Assembly: GCF_014635665.1 (NCBI RefSeq)
Contig: NZ_BMDG01000010.1
Location: 124,001 to 188,000 of the forward strand
Length of the DNA stretch: 64,000 bases
From: Isoptericola cucumis
Lineage (GTDB): Bacteria > Actinomycetota > Actinomycetes > Actinomycetales > Cellulomonadaceae
Direction: 5' to 3'
A program made the position numbers and the translations under genes. Positions 27,393 to 42,920 of this stretch are shown here, in pieces. A model generated the notes under the pieces. That model did not search any database. It worked only from the letters and a program-made list of their open reading frames with translations, and was not told the origin of the DNA. Every line of letters begins with the position of its first letter. The first letter of the stretch is position 1.

Positions 27393-28046
27393 TCACGCAC
27401 CCTTCGCAGCGGTACGCACGACGACGACGCCACCCTTGGGGCCGGGCACCGCGCCCTTGACGAGCAGCAGGCCCTTCTCGGCGTCGACCGCGTGGACGGT
27501 CAGGTTCTGGACGGTCTGACGGACGTGGCCCATCCGACCGGCCATGCGCAGGCCCTTGAAGACTCGCGACGGCGTCGAGGCGCCACCGATCGAGCCGGCC
27601 TTGCGGTGGTTGCGGTGCGCACCGTGGGAGGCGCCCACGCCGGAGAAGCCGTGACGCTTCATGACGCCGGCGGTGCCCTTGCCCTTGGTGGTGCCGGTGA
27701 CGTCGACCACGGCGCCGGCCTCGAAGGCCTCCGCGGTGATCTCCTGCCCGAGCGTGAACTCGGCGGCGTCGGAGGTGCGAACCTCGGCCACGTGACGGCG
27801 CGGCGTGACGCCGGCCTTCTCGAAGTGGCCCTTGAGCGGCTTGGTGACCTTGCGCGGGTCGATCTGGCCGGCCGCGAGCTGGACGGCGGCGTAGCCGTCG
27901 CCCTCCGCGGAGCGGACCTGGGTCACGACGTTCGTGGGCACTGCCACGACGGTGACGGGGACCAGGCGGCCGTTCTCGTCCCACAGCTGGGTCATGCCGA
28001 GCTTGGTGCCGAGCAGCGCGGTCACGTTCTTCTGCTGGTTGGTCAT
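27393..28046 (-). CDS. rplC: 50S ribosomal protein L3
   Basis: L3 touches the peptidyl-transferase centre; its loop is a tiamulin and linezolid resistance site in other bacteria. The 217-aa protein has [20 protein letters not shown], the [23 protein letters not shown] loop and the [20 protein letters not shown] segment, wild type by eye. It follows rpsJ by 14 nt. Confidence 0.98.
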   Translation of the reverse strand: MTNQQKNVTALLGTKLGMTQLWDENGRLVPVTVVAVPTNVVTQVRSAEGDGYAAVQLAAGQIDPRKVTKPLKGHFEKAGVTPRRHVAEVRTSDAAEFTLGQEITAEAFEAGAVVDVTGTTKGKGTAGVMKRHGFSGVGASHGAHRNHRKAGSIGGASTPSRVFKGLRMAGRMGHVRQTVQNLTVHAVDAEKGLLLVKGAVPGPKGGVVVVRTAAKGA

Positions 28047-28060
28047 GATCTCCCCCAGCC

Positions 28061-28369
28061 TCAGAGCTTGATCTCGATGTTCACGTCAGCCGGCAGGTCG
28101 ATACGCATGAGCGAGTCGACGGCCTTCGGCGTGGGGTCGATGATGTCGATGAGCCGCTTGTGCGTGCGCATCTCGAAGTGCTCGCGGCTGTCCTTGTACT
28201 TGTGAGGCGACCGGATGACGGTGAAGACGTTCTTCTCCGTCGGCAGCGGCACCGGACCCACGACCGTCGCACCAGCGCGCGTCACCGTGTCGACGATCTT
28301 GCGCGCCGAGCTGTCGATGACCTCGTGGTCGTAGGACTTGAGCCGGATGCGGATCTTCTGTCCCGCCAT
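28061..28369 (-). CDS. rpsJ: 30S ribosomal protein S10
   Basis: S10 is a head protein and, with NusB, part of antitermination complexes. The 102-aa protein is standard from [20 protein letters not shown] to [11 protein letters not shown]. It opens the S10 operon. A much longer in-frame reading to 28735 crosses the promoter and is rejected. Confidence 0.98.
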   Translation of the reverse strand: MAGQKIRIRLKSYDHEVIDSSARKIVDTVTRAGATVVGPVPLPTEKNVFTVIRSPHKYKDSREHFEMRTHKRLIDIIDPTPKAVDSLMRIDLPADVNIEIKL

Positions 28370-28772
28370 GGCGTCGTCTGACTCTCTCTCTCGAACCGCT
28401 ACTGTCCGACCCCCGCGCTCGGGCGTGTCGCCATTGGCGACGGTCCCGGGCGCACACCGAATCGGTGAGGGCCGTTGAATGTGGTCCGCAGCGCGGACCA
28501 CGACGTCTGTCGAGCCTGTCGAGACGTGTGTGTCTCGCGGGGCGCTCGTGCGTGTCGACAGCCGGCAACCCCGCGAACCCCGCACGGCGGGGACCGCTCC
28601 AGGTGACAGGGCCGGATCCCGGATGACTCCGGGACCGGACATGCACCGTGGTGCTACACACTGTTCGACACGAGAAAGAACGCGCCCGTGACAGGCAACC
28701 TGAACATCTTGCCACACGAGTCCGCCCCGGACCAAGCCGGAAGGCGTACGACGGGGTGTGACGCCCGACGCA
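28370..28772 (-). promoter_or_regulatory. S10 operon promoter and long leader
   Basis: On the minus strand -35 TTGGTC (28730-28735) and -10 CAAGAT (28706-28711) are 18 nt apart. Start of transcription near 28700 leaves a leader of about 330 nt before rpsJ, long enough for regulated folding as in other S10 leaders, though no L4-type hairpin can be assigned by eye. TGGTCCGC/GCGGACCA at about 28481-28501 forms an 8-bp inverted repeat within the leader. No open gene is seen. Confidence 0.5.
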
Positions 28773-28830
28773 CCGGAGGCCCGGACCCCTGCGGGGCCCG
28801 AGCCTCCGGGTGCTGAGCGGAAGGCTCAGC
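28773..28830 (-). terminator. Two hairpins after tuf
   Basis: GCTGAGC (28812-28818) pairs with 28824-28830 just beyond the tuf stop. Then arms 28773-28789 and 28793-28809 form a 17-position stem with two mismatches. Together they look like the terminator of the rpsL-rpsG-fusA-tuf unit. Confidence 0.65.
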
Positions 28831-28838
28831 CGGTCAGA

Positions 28839-30035
28839 TCACTTGATGATCTTGGTGACGCGGCCGGACCCGACCGTGCGGCCACCCTCACGGATGGCGA
28901 AGCCGAGGCCCTCCTCCATGGCGATCGGCTGGATCAGCTCGACCGTCATCTCGGTGTTGTCGCCGGGCATGACCATCTCGGTGCCCTCGGGCAGCGTGAT
29001 GACGCCGGTGACGTCGGTGGTGCGGAAGTAGAACTGCGGACGGTAGTTCGAGTAGAACGGGTTGTGACGCCCGCCCTCGTCCTTGCCCAGGATGTAGACC
29101 TGAGCCTCGAAGTCCGTGTGCGGGGTGATCGAACCCGGCTTCACGACGACCTGGCCGCGCTCGACGTCGTCACGCTTGAGACCGCGCAGCAGCAGACCGG
29201 TGTTGTCGCCGGCCTGAGCCTGGTCCATCTGCTTGTGGAACGTCTCGATACCGGTGACCGTGGTCTTCTGCGGGGAGCGGATGCCGACGATCTCGACCTC
29301 GGAGTTGACGTCGAGCGTGCCGCGCTCCACCTTGCCGGTCACGACGGTGCCGCGGCCGGTGATGGTGAAGACGTCCTCGACGGGCATGAGGAACGGCTTG
29401 TCGAGCTCACGCTGCGGCTCGGGGACGTTCTCGTCCACGGCCTCCATGAGCTCGAGCACCTTGGCGGTCCACTCGGGGTCGCCCTCGAGCGCCTTGAGGC
29501 CGGAGACGCGCACGACCGGCGCGTTGTCGCCGTCGAACTCCTGCGACGACAGCAGCTCGCGGACCTCCATCTCGACGAGCTCGAGGATCTCCTCGTCGTC
29601 GACCATGTCGGCCTTGTTCAGCGCCACCAGCAGGTAGGGCACGCCCACCTGGCGGGCCAGGAGCACGTGCTCGCGCGTCTGGGCCATCGGGCCGTCGGTC
29701 GCCGCGACCACGAGGATCGCGCCGTCCATCTGCGCCGCACCGGTGATCATGTTCTTGATGTAGTCGGCGTGACCCGGGGCGTCGACGTGCGCGTAGTGGC
29801 GCGCCGGCGTCTCGTACTCGATGTGCGCGATGTTGATCGTGATACCGCGCTGCTTCTCCTCCGGCGCGGCGTCGATCTCGTCGAAGTTACGCAGCGTGTT
29901 CGCCGGCAGGTCCGGGTACTTCTCCGCAAGCGTCTTCGAGATCGCGGCGGTCAGCGTCGTCTTACCGTGGTCGACGTGCCCGATCGTGCCGATGTTGACG
30001 TGCGGCTTGGTCCGCTCGAACTTGGCCTTAGCCAC
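28839..30035 (-). CDS. tuf: Translation elongation factor Tu
   Basis: EF-Tu delivers aminoacyl-tRNA to the ribosome in a GTP-dependent way. The 398-aa protein has [20 protein letters not shown] (G1), [14 protein letters not shown] (G2), [20 protein letters not shown] (G3), LNKADMV (G4), then domains 2 and 3 ending [14 protein letters not shown]. All GTPase motifs are intact. ATG 30035 follows CAGGAGGA. It is the last gene of the str operon, 128 nt after fusA, with a possible extra promoter in that gap. Confidence 0.99.
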   Translation of the reverse strand: MAKAKFERTKPHVNIGTIGHVDHGKTTLTAAISKTLAEKYPDLPANTLRNFDEIDAAPEEKQRGITINIAHIEYETPARHYAHVDAPGHADYIKNMITGAAQMDGAILVVAATDGPMAQTREHVLLARQVGVPYLLVALNKADMVDDEEILELVEMEVRELLSSQEFDGDNAPVVRVSGLKALEGDPEWTAKVLELMEAVDENVPEPQRELDKPFLMPVEDVFTITGRGTVVTGKVERGTLDVNSEVEIVGIRSPQKTTVTGIETFHKQMDQAQAGDNTGLLLRGLKRDDVERGQVVVKPGSITPHTDFEAQVYILGKDEGGRHNPFYSNYRPQFYFRTTDVTGVITLPEGTEMVMPGDNTEMTVELIQPIAMEEGLGFAIREGGRTVGSGRVTKIIK

Positions 30036-30092
30036 TGGGGTCCTCCTGGGACTTGGGTAGATGTTCCCGAACGTTGCGAGACTCGGCCAAGA

Positions 30093-30098
30093 AGCCTA
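30093..30098 (-). promoter_or_regulatory. Possible extra -10 for tuf
   Basis: TAGGCT on the minus strand 58 nt before the tuf ATG matches the -10 consensus, but the -35 region is weak. Independent tuf promoters are known in other actinomycetes; here it is only a candidate. Confidence 0.3.
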
Positions 30099-30163
30099 CA
30101 TCCCGCGGGGCGACGGGGTTTCCTACAGGTTGATTGTCGTGCTGGTCGTCGACCTGTGGGGAC

Positions 30164-32266
<2,103 letters not shown>

Positions 32267-32302
32267 GGTGTCTTACCCCTTGTCGGTGGAAGGTCGGAAG
32301 CC

Positions 32303-32373
32303 GGGGCCGGAGGACCGGCCCCCGGCCGGCTCCGGATCCGCGGACGGCCCCGGGGGTCACCCGGGGCCGTCCG
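32303..32373 (-). terminator. Two perfect hairpins between rpsG and fusA
   Basis: CGGACGGCCCCGGG (32341-32354) pairs perfectly with 32360-32373, 14 bp, 7 nt beyond the rpsG stop. GGGGCCGG (32303-32310) pairs with 32315-32322. They sit inside the str operon and so probably act as partial terminators or processing and stability elements that let r-protein and EF-G yields differ. Confidence 0.55.
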
Positions 32374-32379
32374 AGCGCA

Positions 32380-32850
32380 TCACCAGCGGTAGTGCGCGAA
32401 GGCCTTGTTGGAGTCGGCCATCTTGTGCATGTCCTCGCGACGCTTCACCGCGGCACCGAGGCCGTTCGACGCGTCCAGGATCTCGTTCATCAGCCGCTCG
32501 GTCATGGTCTTCTCGCGGCGAGCGCGCGAGAAGTCCGTGAGCCAGCGCAGGGCGAGCGTCGTCGAGCGCGCGGGGCGCACGTCGACCGGCACCTGGTAGG
32601 TGGCGCCACCGACACGGCGCGAGCGGACCTCGAGCGCCGGGCGGACGTTCTCCAGCGCGCGCTTGAGCACGACGACGGGGTCCTGGTCGGTCTTGGCGCG
32701 GACGCCCTCGAGGGCGCCGTAGACGATCGCCTCGGCGGTCGACTTCTTGCCGTCGACGAGGACCTTGTTGATCAGCTGCGTCACGACGGGCGACCCGTAG
32801 ACGGGGTCGACGATGAGCGGCCGCTTGGGGGCCGGACCCTTGCGAGGCAT
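32380..32850 (-). CDS. rpsG: 30S ribosomal protein S7
   Basis: S7 nucleates assembly of the 16S head and contacts E-site tRNA. The 156-aa protein starts [20 protein letters not shown], has [20 protein letters not shown] and ends [14 protein letters not shown] 32850 shares a base with the rpsL stop (TGATG), so synthesis is coupled to S12. Confidence 0.98.
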   Translation of the reverse strand: MPRKGPAPKRPLIVDPVYGSPVVTQLINKVLVDGKKSTAEAIVYGALEGVRAKTDQDPVVVLKRALENVRPALEVRSRRVGGATYQVPVDVRPARSTTLALRWLTDFSRARREKTMTERLMNEILDASNGLGAAVKRREDMHKMADSNKAFAHYRW

Positions 32851-33224
32851 CAGGCCTTCTCCTTCTTCGCGCCGTACTTGCTACGAGCCTGCTTGCGGTT
32901 CTTGACACCCTGGGTGTCGAGCGCGCCGCGCACGATCTTGTAGCGGACACCCGGGAGGTCCTTCACACGACCACCGCGCACGAGCACGATCGAGTGCTCC
33001 TGCAGGTTGTGGCCGACGCCGGGGATGTACGCGGTGACCTCGGTACCGGAGGAGAGCTTCACACGCGCGACCTTGCGGAGCGCGGAGTTCGGCTTCTTGG
33101 GGGTGGTGGTGTACACGCGGGTGCACACGCCGCGCCGCTGGGGGGAGTCCCGGAGGGCCGGCGTCTTGGACGCCACGGCCTTCGTGCTCCGGCCCTTGCG
33201 GACGAGCTGCTGGATCGTAGGCAC
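32850..33224 (-). CDS. rpsL: 30S ribosomal protein S12
   Basis: S12 shapes the decoding site. The 124-aa protein begins [20 protein letters not shown] and has [19 protein letters not shown] with Lys43 and [20 protein letters not shown] with Lys88, the streptomycin-sensitive wild-type residues. GTG 33224 is the family start. First gene of the rpsL-rpsG-fusA-tuf operon behind a strong promoter 304 nt upstream. Confidence 0.98.
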   Translation of the reverse strand: MPTIQQLVRKGRSTKAVASKTPALRDSPQRRGVCTRVYTTTPKKPNSALRKVARVKLSSGTEVTAYIPGVGHNLQEHSIVLVRGGRVKDLPGVRYKIVRGALDTQGVKNRKQARSKYGAKKEKA

Positions 33225-33527
33225 TACGTCTCCGTCGTCTTCTCGAGCTCTCGAGAGCCGGCCGGCCCTCGACGGTGGTCTGTCTGGCTTGTGCGTGCCG
33301 ATCGCATGCGGCACCCGCGGCCCTCACGGACCGCAACGCCACTTACCACCGGCTCGATGGCCCGGGCCGCTCCCCCGCCCTCACGGGCGGTCGGGTGCAG
33401 ACCGCGGGATGCTCGTGCGCTCGCGACGCCTGCGCCTCCGGCGGACCCCTCGAGCGCTTCCCTCGACGAACGAGGGACTCGGGTGGTCAGCGGGTGGCAC
33501 GGCACGACGGCACGGGCACGGCTACCA
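33225..33527 (-). other. Long 5' leader of the str operon
   Basis: About 300 nt between the predicted transcription start near 33521 and rpsL. It is G+C-rich with several short inverted repeats, such as CTCGAGAGCTC-like runs near 33241-33256 and CGGGCGG/CCCGCCC-type segments near 33370-33392. No gene is seen. A leader of this length may fold for r-protein feedback, but no known element is recognised. Confidence 0.4.
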
Positions 33528-33556
33528 AGATTACCCGCGGAATCAAGCGGGGTCAA
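33528..33556 (-). promoter_or_regulatory. Promoter of the str operon
   Basis: On the minus strand -35 TTGACC (33551-33556) and -10 TAATCT (33528-33533) are spaced by exactly 17 nt, the best consensus promoter in the window. It lies directly after the rpoC terminator and drives rpsL-rpsG-fusA-tuf. Confidence 0.75.
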
Positions 33557-33564
33557 AGGAAGCA

Positions 33565-33595
33565 GGAGGGGCGCACGTGTGACGTGCGCCCCTCC
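33565..33595 (-). terminator. Terminator of rpoBC
   Basis: GGAGGGGCGCACGT (33565-33578) pairs perfectly with 33582-33595 across a 3-nt loop, 24 nt beyond the rpoC stop. Confidence 0.8.
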
Positions 33596-33618
33596 CGTGC
33601 TACCACTGCGTCAGGAGA

Positions 33619-37500
<3,882 letters not shown>

Positions 37501-37557
37501 GATGTCCTACTTCCTCAAAGCTTCTTGAATGTCGTGAAGTTCAGCTGGTCGCTGGGA

Positions 37558-40500
37558 TCAGATCTCGTCGACGGTGGCGGCCGAGTTGGGGCGGCGGGAC
37601 AGGTCGATCCCGAGCTCCTCCGCGGCGCGGTACACCTCGTCGTCCGACTCCTTCATCTCGATGGAGGAGCCGTCGCTCGAGAGCACCTCGACGTTCAGGC
37701 ACAGCGACTGCATCTCCTTGAGGAGCACCTTGAAGGACTCCGGGATGCCCGAGTCGGGGATGTTCTCGCCCTTGACGATCGCCTCGTACACCTTGACGCG
37801 GCCGGGGACGTCGTCCGACTTGATGGTGAGCAGCTCCTGCAGCGTGTAGGCCGCGCCGTACGCCTCGAGGGCCCACACCTCCATCTCGCCGAACCGCTGG
37901 CCACCGAACTGCGCCTTACCACCCAGCGGCTGCTGCGTGATCATCGAGTACGGGCCGGTCGAGCGCGCGTGGATCTTGTCGTCGACCAGGTGGTGGAGCT
38001 TGAGGATGTACATGTAGCCCACCGACACCGGGTCGCCGAACGGCTCCCCGGAACGGCCGTCGAACAGGTGCGCCTTGCCGTCGGTGGCGACCATGCGCTC
38101 GCCGTCACGGTTCGGCAGCGTCGAGGAGATGAGGCCGCGCAGGGCGTCCTCCTCCAGACCGTCGAAGACCGGCGTCGCCACCGGGGTGCCCGGCTGCGAC
38201 GTCGCCGCGACCGCGGGGACCTTCTCCTTCCAGGAGAGGTCGTCGCCCTCGGCCAGCTCGACGTCCCAGCCACGGCTGGCCACCCAGCCGAGGTGGGTCT
38301 CGAGGACCTGGCCGACGTTCATGCGGCCGGGCACGCCCAGCGGGTTGAGGATGACGTCGACCGGCGTGCCGTCAGGCAGGAACGGCATGTCCTCCTGCGG
38401 CAGGATCTTCGAGATGACGCCCTTGTTGCCGTGACGACCCGCGAGCTTGTCGCCCACGGTGATCTTGCGGCGCTGGGCGATGTAGACGCGGACCAGCTGG
38501 TTCACGCCGGCGGGCAGCTCGTCGCCGTCCTCGCGGTTGAACTCGCGGACGCCGATGACGGTGCCGGACTCGCCGTGGGGCACCTTGAGGGACGTGTCGC
38601 GCACCTCGCGGGCCTTCTCGCCGAAGATGGCGCGCAGCAGGCGCTCCTCCGGGGTCAGCTCGGTCTCGCCCTTCGGCGTGACCTTGCCGACCAGCACGTC
38701 GCCGGCGCCGACCTCGGCGCCGATACGGATGACACCGCGCTCGTCGAGGTCCGCCAGGACGTCCTCGGCGACGTTCGGGATGTCCCGGGTGATCTCCTCG
38801 GGGCCGAGCTTCGTGTCGCGGGCGTCGACCTCGTGCTCCTCGATGTGGATCGAGGACAGCACGTCGTCCTCCACGAGGCGCTGCGACAGGATGATCGCGT
38901 CCTCGTAGTTGTGGCCCTCCCACGACATGAACGCCACGAGCAGGTTGCGGCCGAGCGCGAGGTCGCCCTCGTCGGTCGCCGGGCCGTCGGCCAGCACGGA
39001 GCCGACCTCGACCCGCTGGCCCTCGTCGACCAGCACGCGCTGGTTGTAGCTCGTGCCCTGGTTCGAGCGGCGGAACTTCGCCGCGCGGTAGGAGCCCGTG
39101 GTGCCGTCGTCGTTCGCGACGAGCACCAGGTCCGCGGAGACCTCCGTGACGACACCGGGCTTGGTGGCCACGATGACGTCGCCGGCGTCGACCGCCGCGC
39201 GCCGCTCCATGCCGGTGCCGACCAGCGGCGCCTCGGAGCGGACCAGCGGCACGGCCTGGCGCTGCATGTTCGCGCCCATGAGGGCACGGTTCGCGTCGTC
39301 GTGCTCGAGGAACGGGATGAGCGCCGTCGCGACCGACACCATCTGGCGCGGGGAGACGTCCATGAAGTCGACCTCGGTCGGCGGCAGGTCGTCCGTCTCG
39401 CCGCCCTTGGTGCGCACCAGGACGCGGTCGGAGAGGAACGAGCCGTCGGCCGCGAGGGCGGTGTTCGCCTGCGCGATGACGTAACGGTCCTCGTCGTCGG
39501 CCGTGAGGTACACGACCTCGTCGGTGACCTTGCTGTTCACGACCTTGCGGTACGGCGTCTCGATGAAGCCGAACGGGTTGATGCGACCGAACGACGCGAG
39601 CGAGCCGATGAGGCCGATGTTCGGGCCCTCAGGGGTCTCGATCGGGCACATGCGGCCGTAGTGCGACGGGTGGACGTCACGGACCTCCATGCCGGCGCGG
39701 TCGCGGGACAGACCACCCGGGCCGAGGGCGTTGAGGCGACGCTTGTGCGTCAGGCCCGCGAGCGGGTTGTTCTGGTCCATGAACTGCGACAGCTGCGAGG
39801 TGCCGAAGAACTCGCGGATCGACGCCACCACCGGGCGGATGTTGATCAGCGTCTGCGGGGTGATCGCCTCGACGTCCTGCGTGGTCATGCGCTCGCGCAC
39901 GACGCGCTCCATGCGGGACAGGCCGGTGCGGACCTGGTTCTGGATGAGCTCGCCGACGGCGCGGATGCGGCGGTTGCCGAAGTGGTCGATGTCGTCCGTC
40001 TCGACGCGCACCTCGACCGGCTCGCCGTCGCGCGTGCCCGGCATGGTCGCGTGGTCGGCGTGCAGGGCGGCGAGGTACTTGATCGTCGCGACGACGTCCG
40101 TGATCGACAGCGTCGAGTCGGACAGCGGCGCGTCGACGCCCAGCTTCTTGCTGACCTTGTAACGACCGACCTTGGCCAGGTCGTAACGCTTCGGGTTGAA
40201 GTAGAAGTTCTCCAGCAGCGCGCGGCCGGCCTCGACCGTGGGCGGCTCGCCCGGGCGGATCTTGCGGTACAGGTCGACGAGCGCCTCGTCCTGGGTGTGG
40301 ACGTGGTCCTTCTCGAGCGTGTCCAGCACCGACGGGTACTCGGCGAACTCCTCGCGGATCTCCGACTCGGTCATGCCGAGCGCCTTGAGCAGCACCGTGA
40401 CGGGCTGCTTGCGCTTGCGGTCGACGCGCACGCCGACGGCGTCGCGCTTGTCGATCTCGAACTCGAGCCAGGCACCGCGCGAGGGGATGACCTTCGCGGA

Positions 40501-41070
40501 GAAGACGTCCTTGTCGCTCGTCTTGTCGGGCTGACGCTCGAAGTACACGCCCGGGGACCGCACGAGCTGGCTGACGACGACGCGCTCCGTGCCGTTGATG
40601 ACGAACGTGCCGCGCTCGGTCATGAGCGGGAAGTCGCCCATGAAGACCGTCTGGCTCTTGATCTCACCGGTCGTGTAGTTGACGAACTCCGCGGTCACGA
40701 ACAGCGGGGCCGCGTAGGTGAAGTCCTTCTCCTTGCACTCCTCCGACGTGTACTTCGGGGGCTCGAAGCGGTGGTTCGAGAAGGAGAGGGACATCGACTG
40801 GCCGAAGTCCTCGATCGGCGAGATCTCCTCGAAGATCTCCTCGAGGCCGGAGGCGGCCGGGACGTCCTGTCGCCCGGAGGCGGTGGCCGCCTCCACCCGG
40901 GCCTGCCAGGCCGGGTTGCCGAGGAGCCAGTCGAAGCTCTCGGTCTGCAGCCCGAGGAGGTCGGGGACCTCGAGCGGCTCGTAGATCTTGGCGAAGGAGA
41001 CGCGGCGGGAAGCGGTGCGGTTCGCGATGGCGTCGGCGGACGGAGCAGAAGGGGTGCGCGAGGCAGCCAA
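37558..41070 (-). CDS. rpoB: DNA-directed RNA polymerase subunit beta
   Basis: The 1170-aa beta subunit. Seen: [19 protein letters not shown] at the N-terminus, the rifampicin region [20 protein letters not shown] then [16 protein letters not shown] with all resistance positions (Gln, Asp, His, Ser-equivalents) wild type, [20 protein letters not shown], and the C-terminal [20 protein letters not shown] clamp. TTG 41070 ([14 protein letters not shown]) is chosen since GGAAGGA lies 7-8 nt upstream and it gives the usual AASR N-terminus; a GTG at 41100 overlaps that site. Confidence 0.99.
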   Translation of the reverse strand: MAASRTPSAPSADAIANRTASRRVSFAKIYEPLEVPDLLGLQTESFDWLLGNPAWQARVEAATASGRQDVPAASGLEEIFEEISPIEDFGQSMSLSFSNHRFEPPKYTSEECKEKDFTYAAPLFVTAEFVNYTTGEIKSQTVFMGDFPLMTERGTFVINGTERVVVSQLVRSPGVYFERQPDKTSDKDVFSAKVIPSRGAWLEFEIDKRDAVGVRVDRKRKQPVTVLLKALGMTESEIREEFAEYPSVLDTLEKDHVHTQDEALVDLYRKIRPGEPPTVEAGRALLENFYFNPKRYDLAKVGRYKVSKKLGVDAPLSDSTLSITDVVATIKYLAALHADHATMPGTRDGEPVEVRVETDDIDHFGNRRIRAVGELIQNQVRTGLSRMERVVRERMTTQDVEAITPQTLINIRPVVASIREFFGTSQLSQFMDQNNPLAGLTHKRRLNALGPGGLSRDRAGMEVRDVHPSHYGRMCPIETPEGPNIGLIGSLASFGRINPFGFIETPYRKVVNSKVTDEVVYLTADDEDRYVIAQANTALAADGSFLSDRVLVRTKGGETDDLPPTEVDFMDVSPRQMVSVATALIPFLEHDDANRALMGANMQRQAVPLVRSEAPLVGTGMERRAAVDAGDVIVATKPGVVTEVSADLVLVANDDGTTGSYRAAKFRRSNQGTSYNQRVLVDEGQRVEVGSVLADGPATDEGDLALGRNLLVAFMSWEGHNYEDAIILSQRLVEDDVLSSIHIEEHEVDARDTKLGPEEITRDIPNVAEDVLADLDERGVIRIGAEVGAGDVLVGKVTPKGETELTPEERLLRAIFGEKAREVRDTSLKVPHGESGTVIGVREFNREDGDELPAGVNQLVRVYIAQRRKITVGDKLAGRHGNKGVISKILPQEDMPFLPDGTPVDVILNPLGVPGRMNVGQVLETHLGWVASRGWDVELAEGDDLSWKEKVPAVAATSQPGTPVATPVFDGLEEDALRGLISSTLPNRDGERMVATDGKAHLFDGRSGEPFGDPVSVGYMYILKLHHLVDDKIHARSTGPYSMITQQPLGGKAQFGGQRFGEMEVWALEAYGAAYTLQELLTIKSDDVPGRVKVYEAIVKGENIPDSGIPESFKVLLKEMQSLCLNVEVLSSDGSSIEMKESDDEVYRAAEELGIDLSRRPNSAATVDEI

Positions 41071-41234
41071 GAGGGGTCCTTCCCTGCAGTTCGATGGCAC
41101 GCTGTACGCTCTGCGAGGCTGGGGGCGCCGGACCGCGGGCGCGAGAACCGTCCAGGGGTCACGAAGTGGTGACCACGGGTGGGCGGGACTTCGTCGGCGG
41201 GGAGGCGTCGGGGCACAAGCGAGCGCAAAGCGCT

Positions 41235-41263
41235 AGCGTAGCCGGAACGTCGAGACTTGTCCA
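41235..41263 (-). promoter_or_regulatory. Promoter of rpoBC
   Basis: On the minus strand -35 TGGACA (41258-41263) and -10 TACGCT (41235-41240) lie 17 nt apart, giving a leader of about 158 nt before rpoB. This lets RNA polymerase genes be expressed separately from rplJL. Confidence 0.6.
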
Positions 41264-41485
41264 CTCGCACGGGCACACCAGTGGACGCCCTCGATTCCGG
41301 GTGATGAGGACGTTGTCTCGGTGGCCGCCATATGCCGCCCAAGAAACGGTTGTCGTCCCACGATACCCGCACCCTCCGGCCCGCACCACCCTCGGCCACG
41401 CGCCCCGGCGGAGGCGTCCGTCACAGACGGATGCCGGGAACGACGCACGACGCACCGCGGCCCGAGCGACCCCTGGAGGCACGAC
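41264..41485 (-). other. Intergenic stretch between rplL terminator and rpoB promoter
   Basis: About 220 nt with no supported gene. A second weak -10-like TATCGT is seen on the minus strand near 41361, without a good -35. Nothing else with clear structure is visible. Confidence 0.3.
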
Positions 41486-41517
41486 GAGGCCCGCACCCCT
41501 CAGGGGATGCGGGCCTC
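41486..41517 (-). terminator. Terminator after rplJL
   Basis: GAGGCCCGCA plus CCCC (41486-41499) pairs with GGGG and TGCGGGCCTC (41503-41517) with one bulged A, 87 nt beyond the rplL stop. It is probably the (possibly leaky) end of the rplJL message before rpoBC. Confidence 0.65.
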
Positions 41518-41603
41518 GTGCGGCGAGCTGCGGCTCAGACCGCGGCGGTCACGTCAAAATGTGCGACGACATCCTCGGCGACCGCGCGGCCGGGCCGCGT
41601 CGA

Positions 41604-41993
41604 TCACTTGAGGGTGACCGTGGCGCCGGCGCCCTCGAGAGCGGCCTTGGCCTTCTCGGCGGCGTCCTTGTCGGCAGCCTCGAGAACCGGCTTCGGCGCG
41701 CCGTCGACCAGGTCCTTGGCCTCCTTGAGACCGAGGGACGTGAGCGCGCGCACCTCCTTGATGACCTGGATCTTCTTGTCACCGGCGGCCTCGAGGATGA
41801 CGTCGAACTCCGTCTTCTCCTCGGCGGCGGCAGCCTCGCCACCGCCGGCGGCGGGGGCGGCGACGGCAACGGCGGCCGGCGCAGCAGCGGTGACCTCGAA
41901 GGTCTCCTCGAAGGCCTTCACGAAGTCGTTGAGCTCGATGAGGGTGAGCTCCTTGAAAGCGTCCAGCAGCTCGTCGGTGGTGAGCTTCGCCAT
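41604..41993 (-). CDS. rplL: 50S ribosomal protein L7/L12
   Basis: L7/L12 forms the flexible stalk that recruits GTPase factors, in several copies per ribosome. The 129-aa protein has the N-terminal dimer domain ([20 protein letters not shown]), an Ala-rich hinge and the C-terminal domain [20 protein letters not shown] with [18 protein letters not shown] 41993; 119 nt after rplJ. Confidence 0.98.
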   Translation of the reverse strand: MAKLTTDELLDAFKELTLIELNDFVKAFEETFEVTAAAPAAVAVAAPAAGGGEAAAAEEKTEFDVILEAAGDKKIQVIKEVRALTSLGLKEAKDLVDGAPKPVLEAADKDAAEKAKAALEGAGATVTLK

Positions 41994-42112
41994 GGTGGCG
42001 TTCCTTTCGATCTGTGTCCCGTGGCGCCTGTCGGCCGTCCACGTGATCCGGGGGTGCGTCCTGGGGCCTGCGCCCGGCAGAAGCAGAGGGGGTTGTGCTT
42101 GCCGTACCGCCG

Positions 42113-42643
42113 TCAGGCGGCGACGGCCTCCGATTCCTGCTTCTGACGCAGGGCATCGATGACGCGAGCGGCCTCGGCGGGCTTCGCGGTGAAGGCGTAG
42201 GCAGCCTGGTAGAGCTTGGCCTTCATCGCGCCGGCCGCCTTGGCCAGCAGGACCTCGCGGGACTCGAGGTCCGCGAGCTGGGTGATCTCTGCAGCGGTCA
42301 GGGCGTTCCCGTCGAGGACACCGCCCTTGATGACCAGAGCAGGGTTCGCCTTGGCGAAGTCACGCAGACCCTTGGCGGCCTCGACCGGGTCCCCGGTCAC
42401 GAACGCGATCGCGGAAGGACCCTTGAGGTCGGCGTCGAGGGACTCGATGCCGGCTTCCTTGGCCGCGATGGACGTCAGCGTGTTCTTCACCACGGCGTAG
42501 GTTGCGTTGCCGCTGAGCGACCGACGCAGCTCCTTGAGCTGCGCGACGGTGAGCCCGCGGTACTCGGTCAGCACGGCCGCGTTCGACCCGCGGAACTTGT
42601 CCGCGACCTCTGCGACTGCGGCTGCCTTGTCCGGCCTCGCCAT
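42113..42643 (-). CDS. rplJ: 50S ribosomal protein L10
   Basis: L10 anchors L7/L12 on 23S rRNA and represses its own message by binding the leader. The 176-aa protein has [39 protein letters not shown] and [20 protein letters not shown]. The tail is Gln/Glu/Ala-rich. ATG 42643 follows GGAAGGAT. It is the first gene of rplJL, behind a 200-nt leader. Confidence 0.97.
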   Translation of the reverse strand: MARPDKAAAVAEVADKFRGSNAAVLTEYRGLTVAQLKELRRSLSGNATYAVVKNTLTSIAAKEAGIESLDADLKGPSAIAFVTGDPVEAAKGLRDFAKANPALVIKGGVLDGNALTAAEITQLADLESREVLLAKAAGAMKAKLYQAAYAFTAKPAEAARVIDALRQKQESEAVAA

Positions 42644-42848
42644 GGCAATCCTTCCGGTGGTGGTGCCACCGGTACCCGGGAGACGAGAAGAGCCCCGGCG
42701 CAGGTGCGCACGGGGCTCGGAGCTCACAGCGGGCTGTGGTTCGTCGTTCGTGTCGCCTGCGCAGGCCCCCGCACGTTCACGGGACTTCGGTCTTCGGCTT
42801 CCTGGGCGGACCCGGGCAGCGTCTGACGACCGGCGGTCTTGGGTTACC
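42644..42848 (-). ncRNA. L10 leader with attenuator hairpin
   Basis: The minus-strand leader of rplJ contains the AAGACCGCCGGTCGTC segment typical of actinobacterial L10-binding leaders, near 42820-42838. Farther down, GAGCCCCG (42711-42718) pairs with CGGGGCTC (42690-42697 region), extended by an inner GCGCA stem and followed by CTTCTCGTCTC, a terminator-like attenuator. L10(L12)4 binding would be expected to lower rplJL expression. Assignment rests on position and these motifs. Confidence 0.6.
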
Positions 42849-42853
42849 CGAGA

Positions 42854-42859
42854 ACAATA
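42854..42859 (-). promoter_or_regulatory. -10 element of rplJL
   Basis: TATTGT on the minus strand stands about 6 nt before the L10 leader. The region 17 nt upstream (GCGGTC) is a weak -35. There is no strong hairpin between this promoter and the CHAT gene stop at 42921, so read-through from the upstream operon is possible. Confidence 0.45.
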
Positions 42860-42920
42860 CACGACGACGGACACCCGACCGCACCCGCCCGGTGTGGCTT
42901 GGGCCACGGTCTCCCCGGCG

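Noticed and set aside
39690-39830. Rifampicin-resistance changes in rpoB
   Set aside because: All usual resistance positions carry the wild-type residues.
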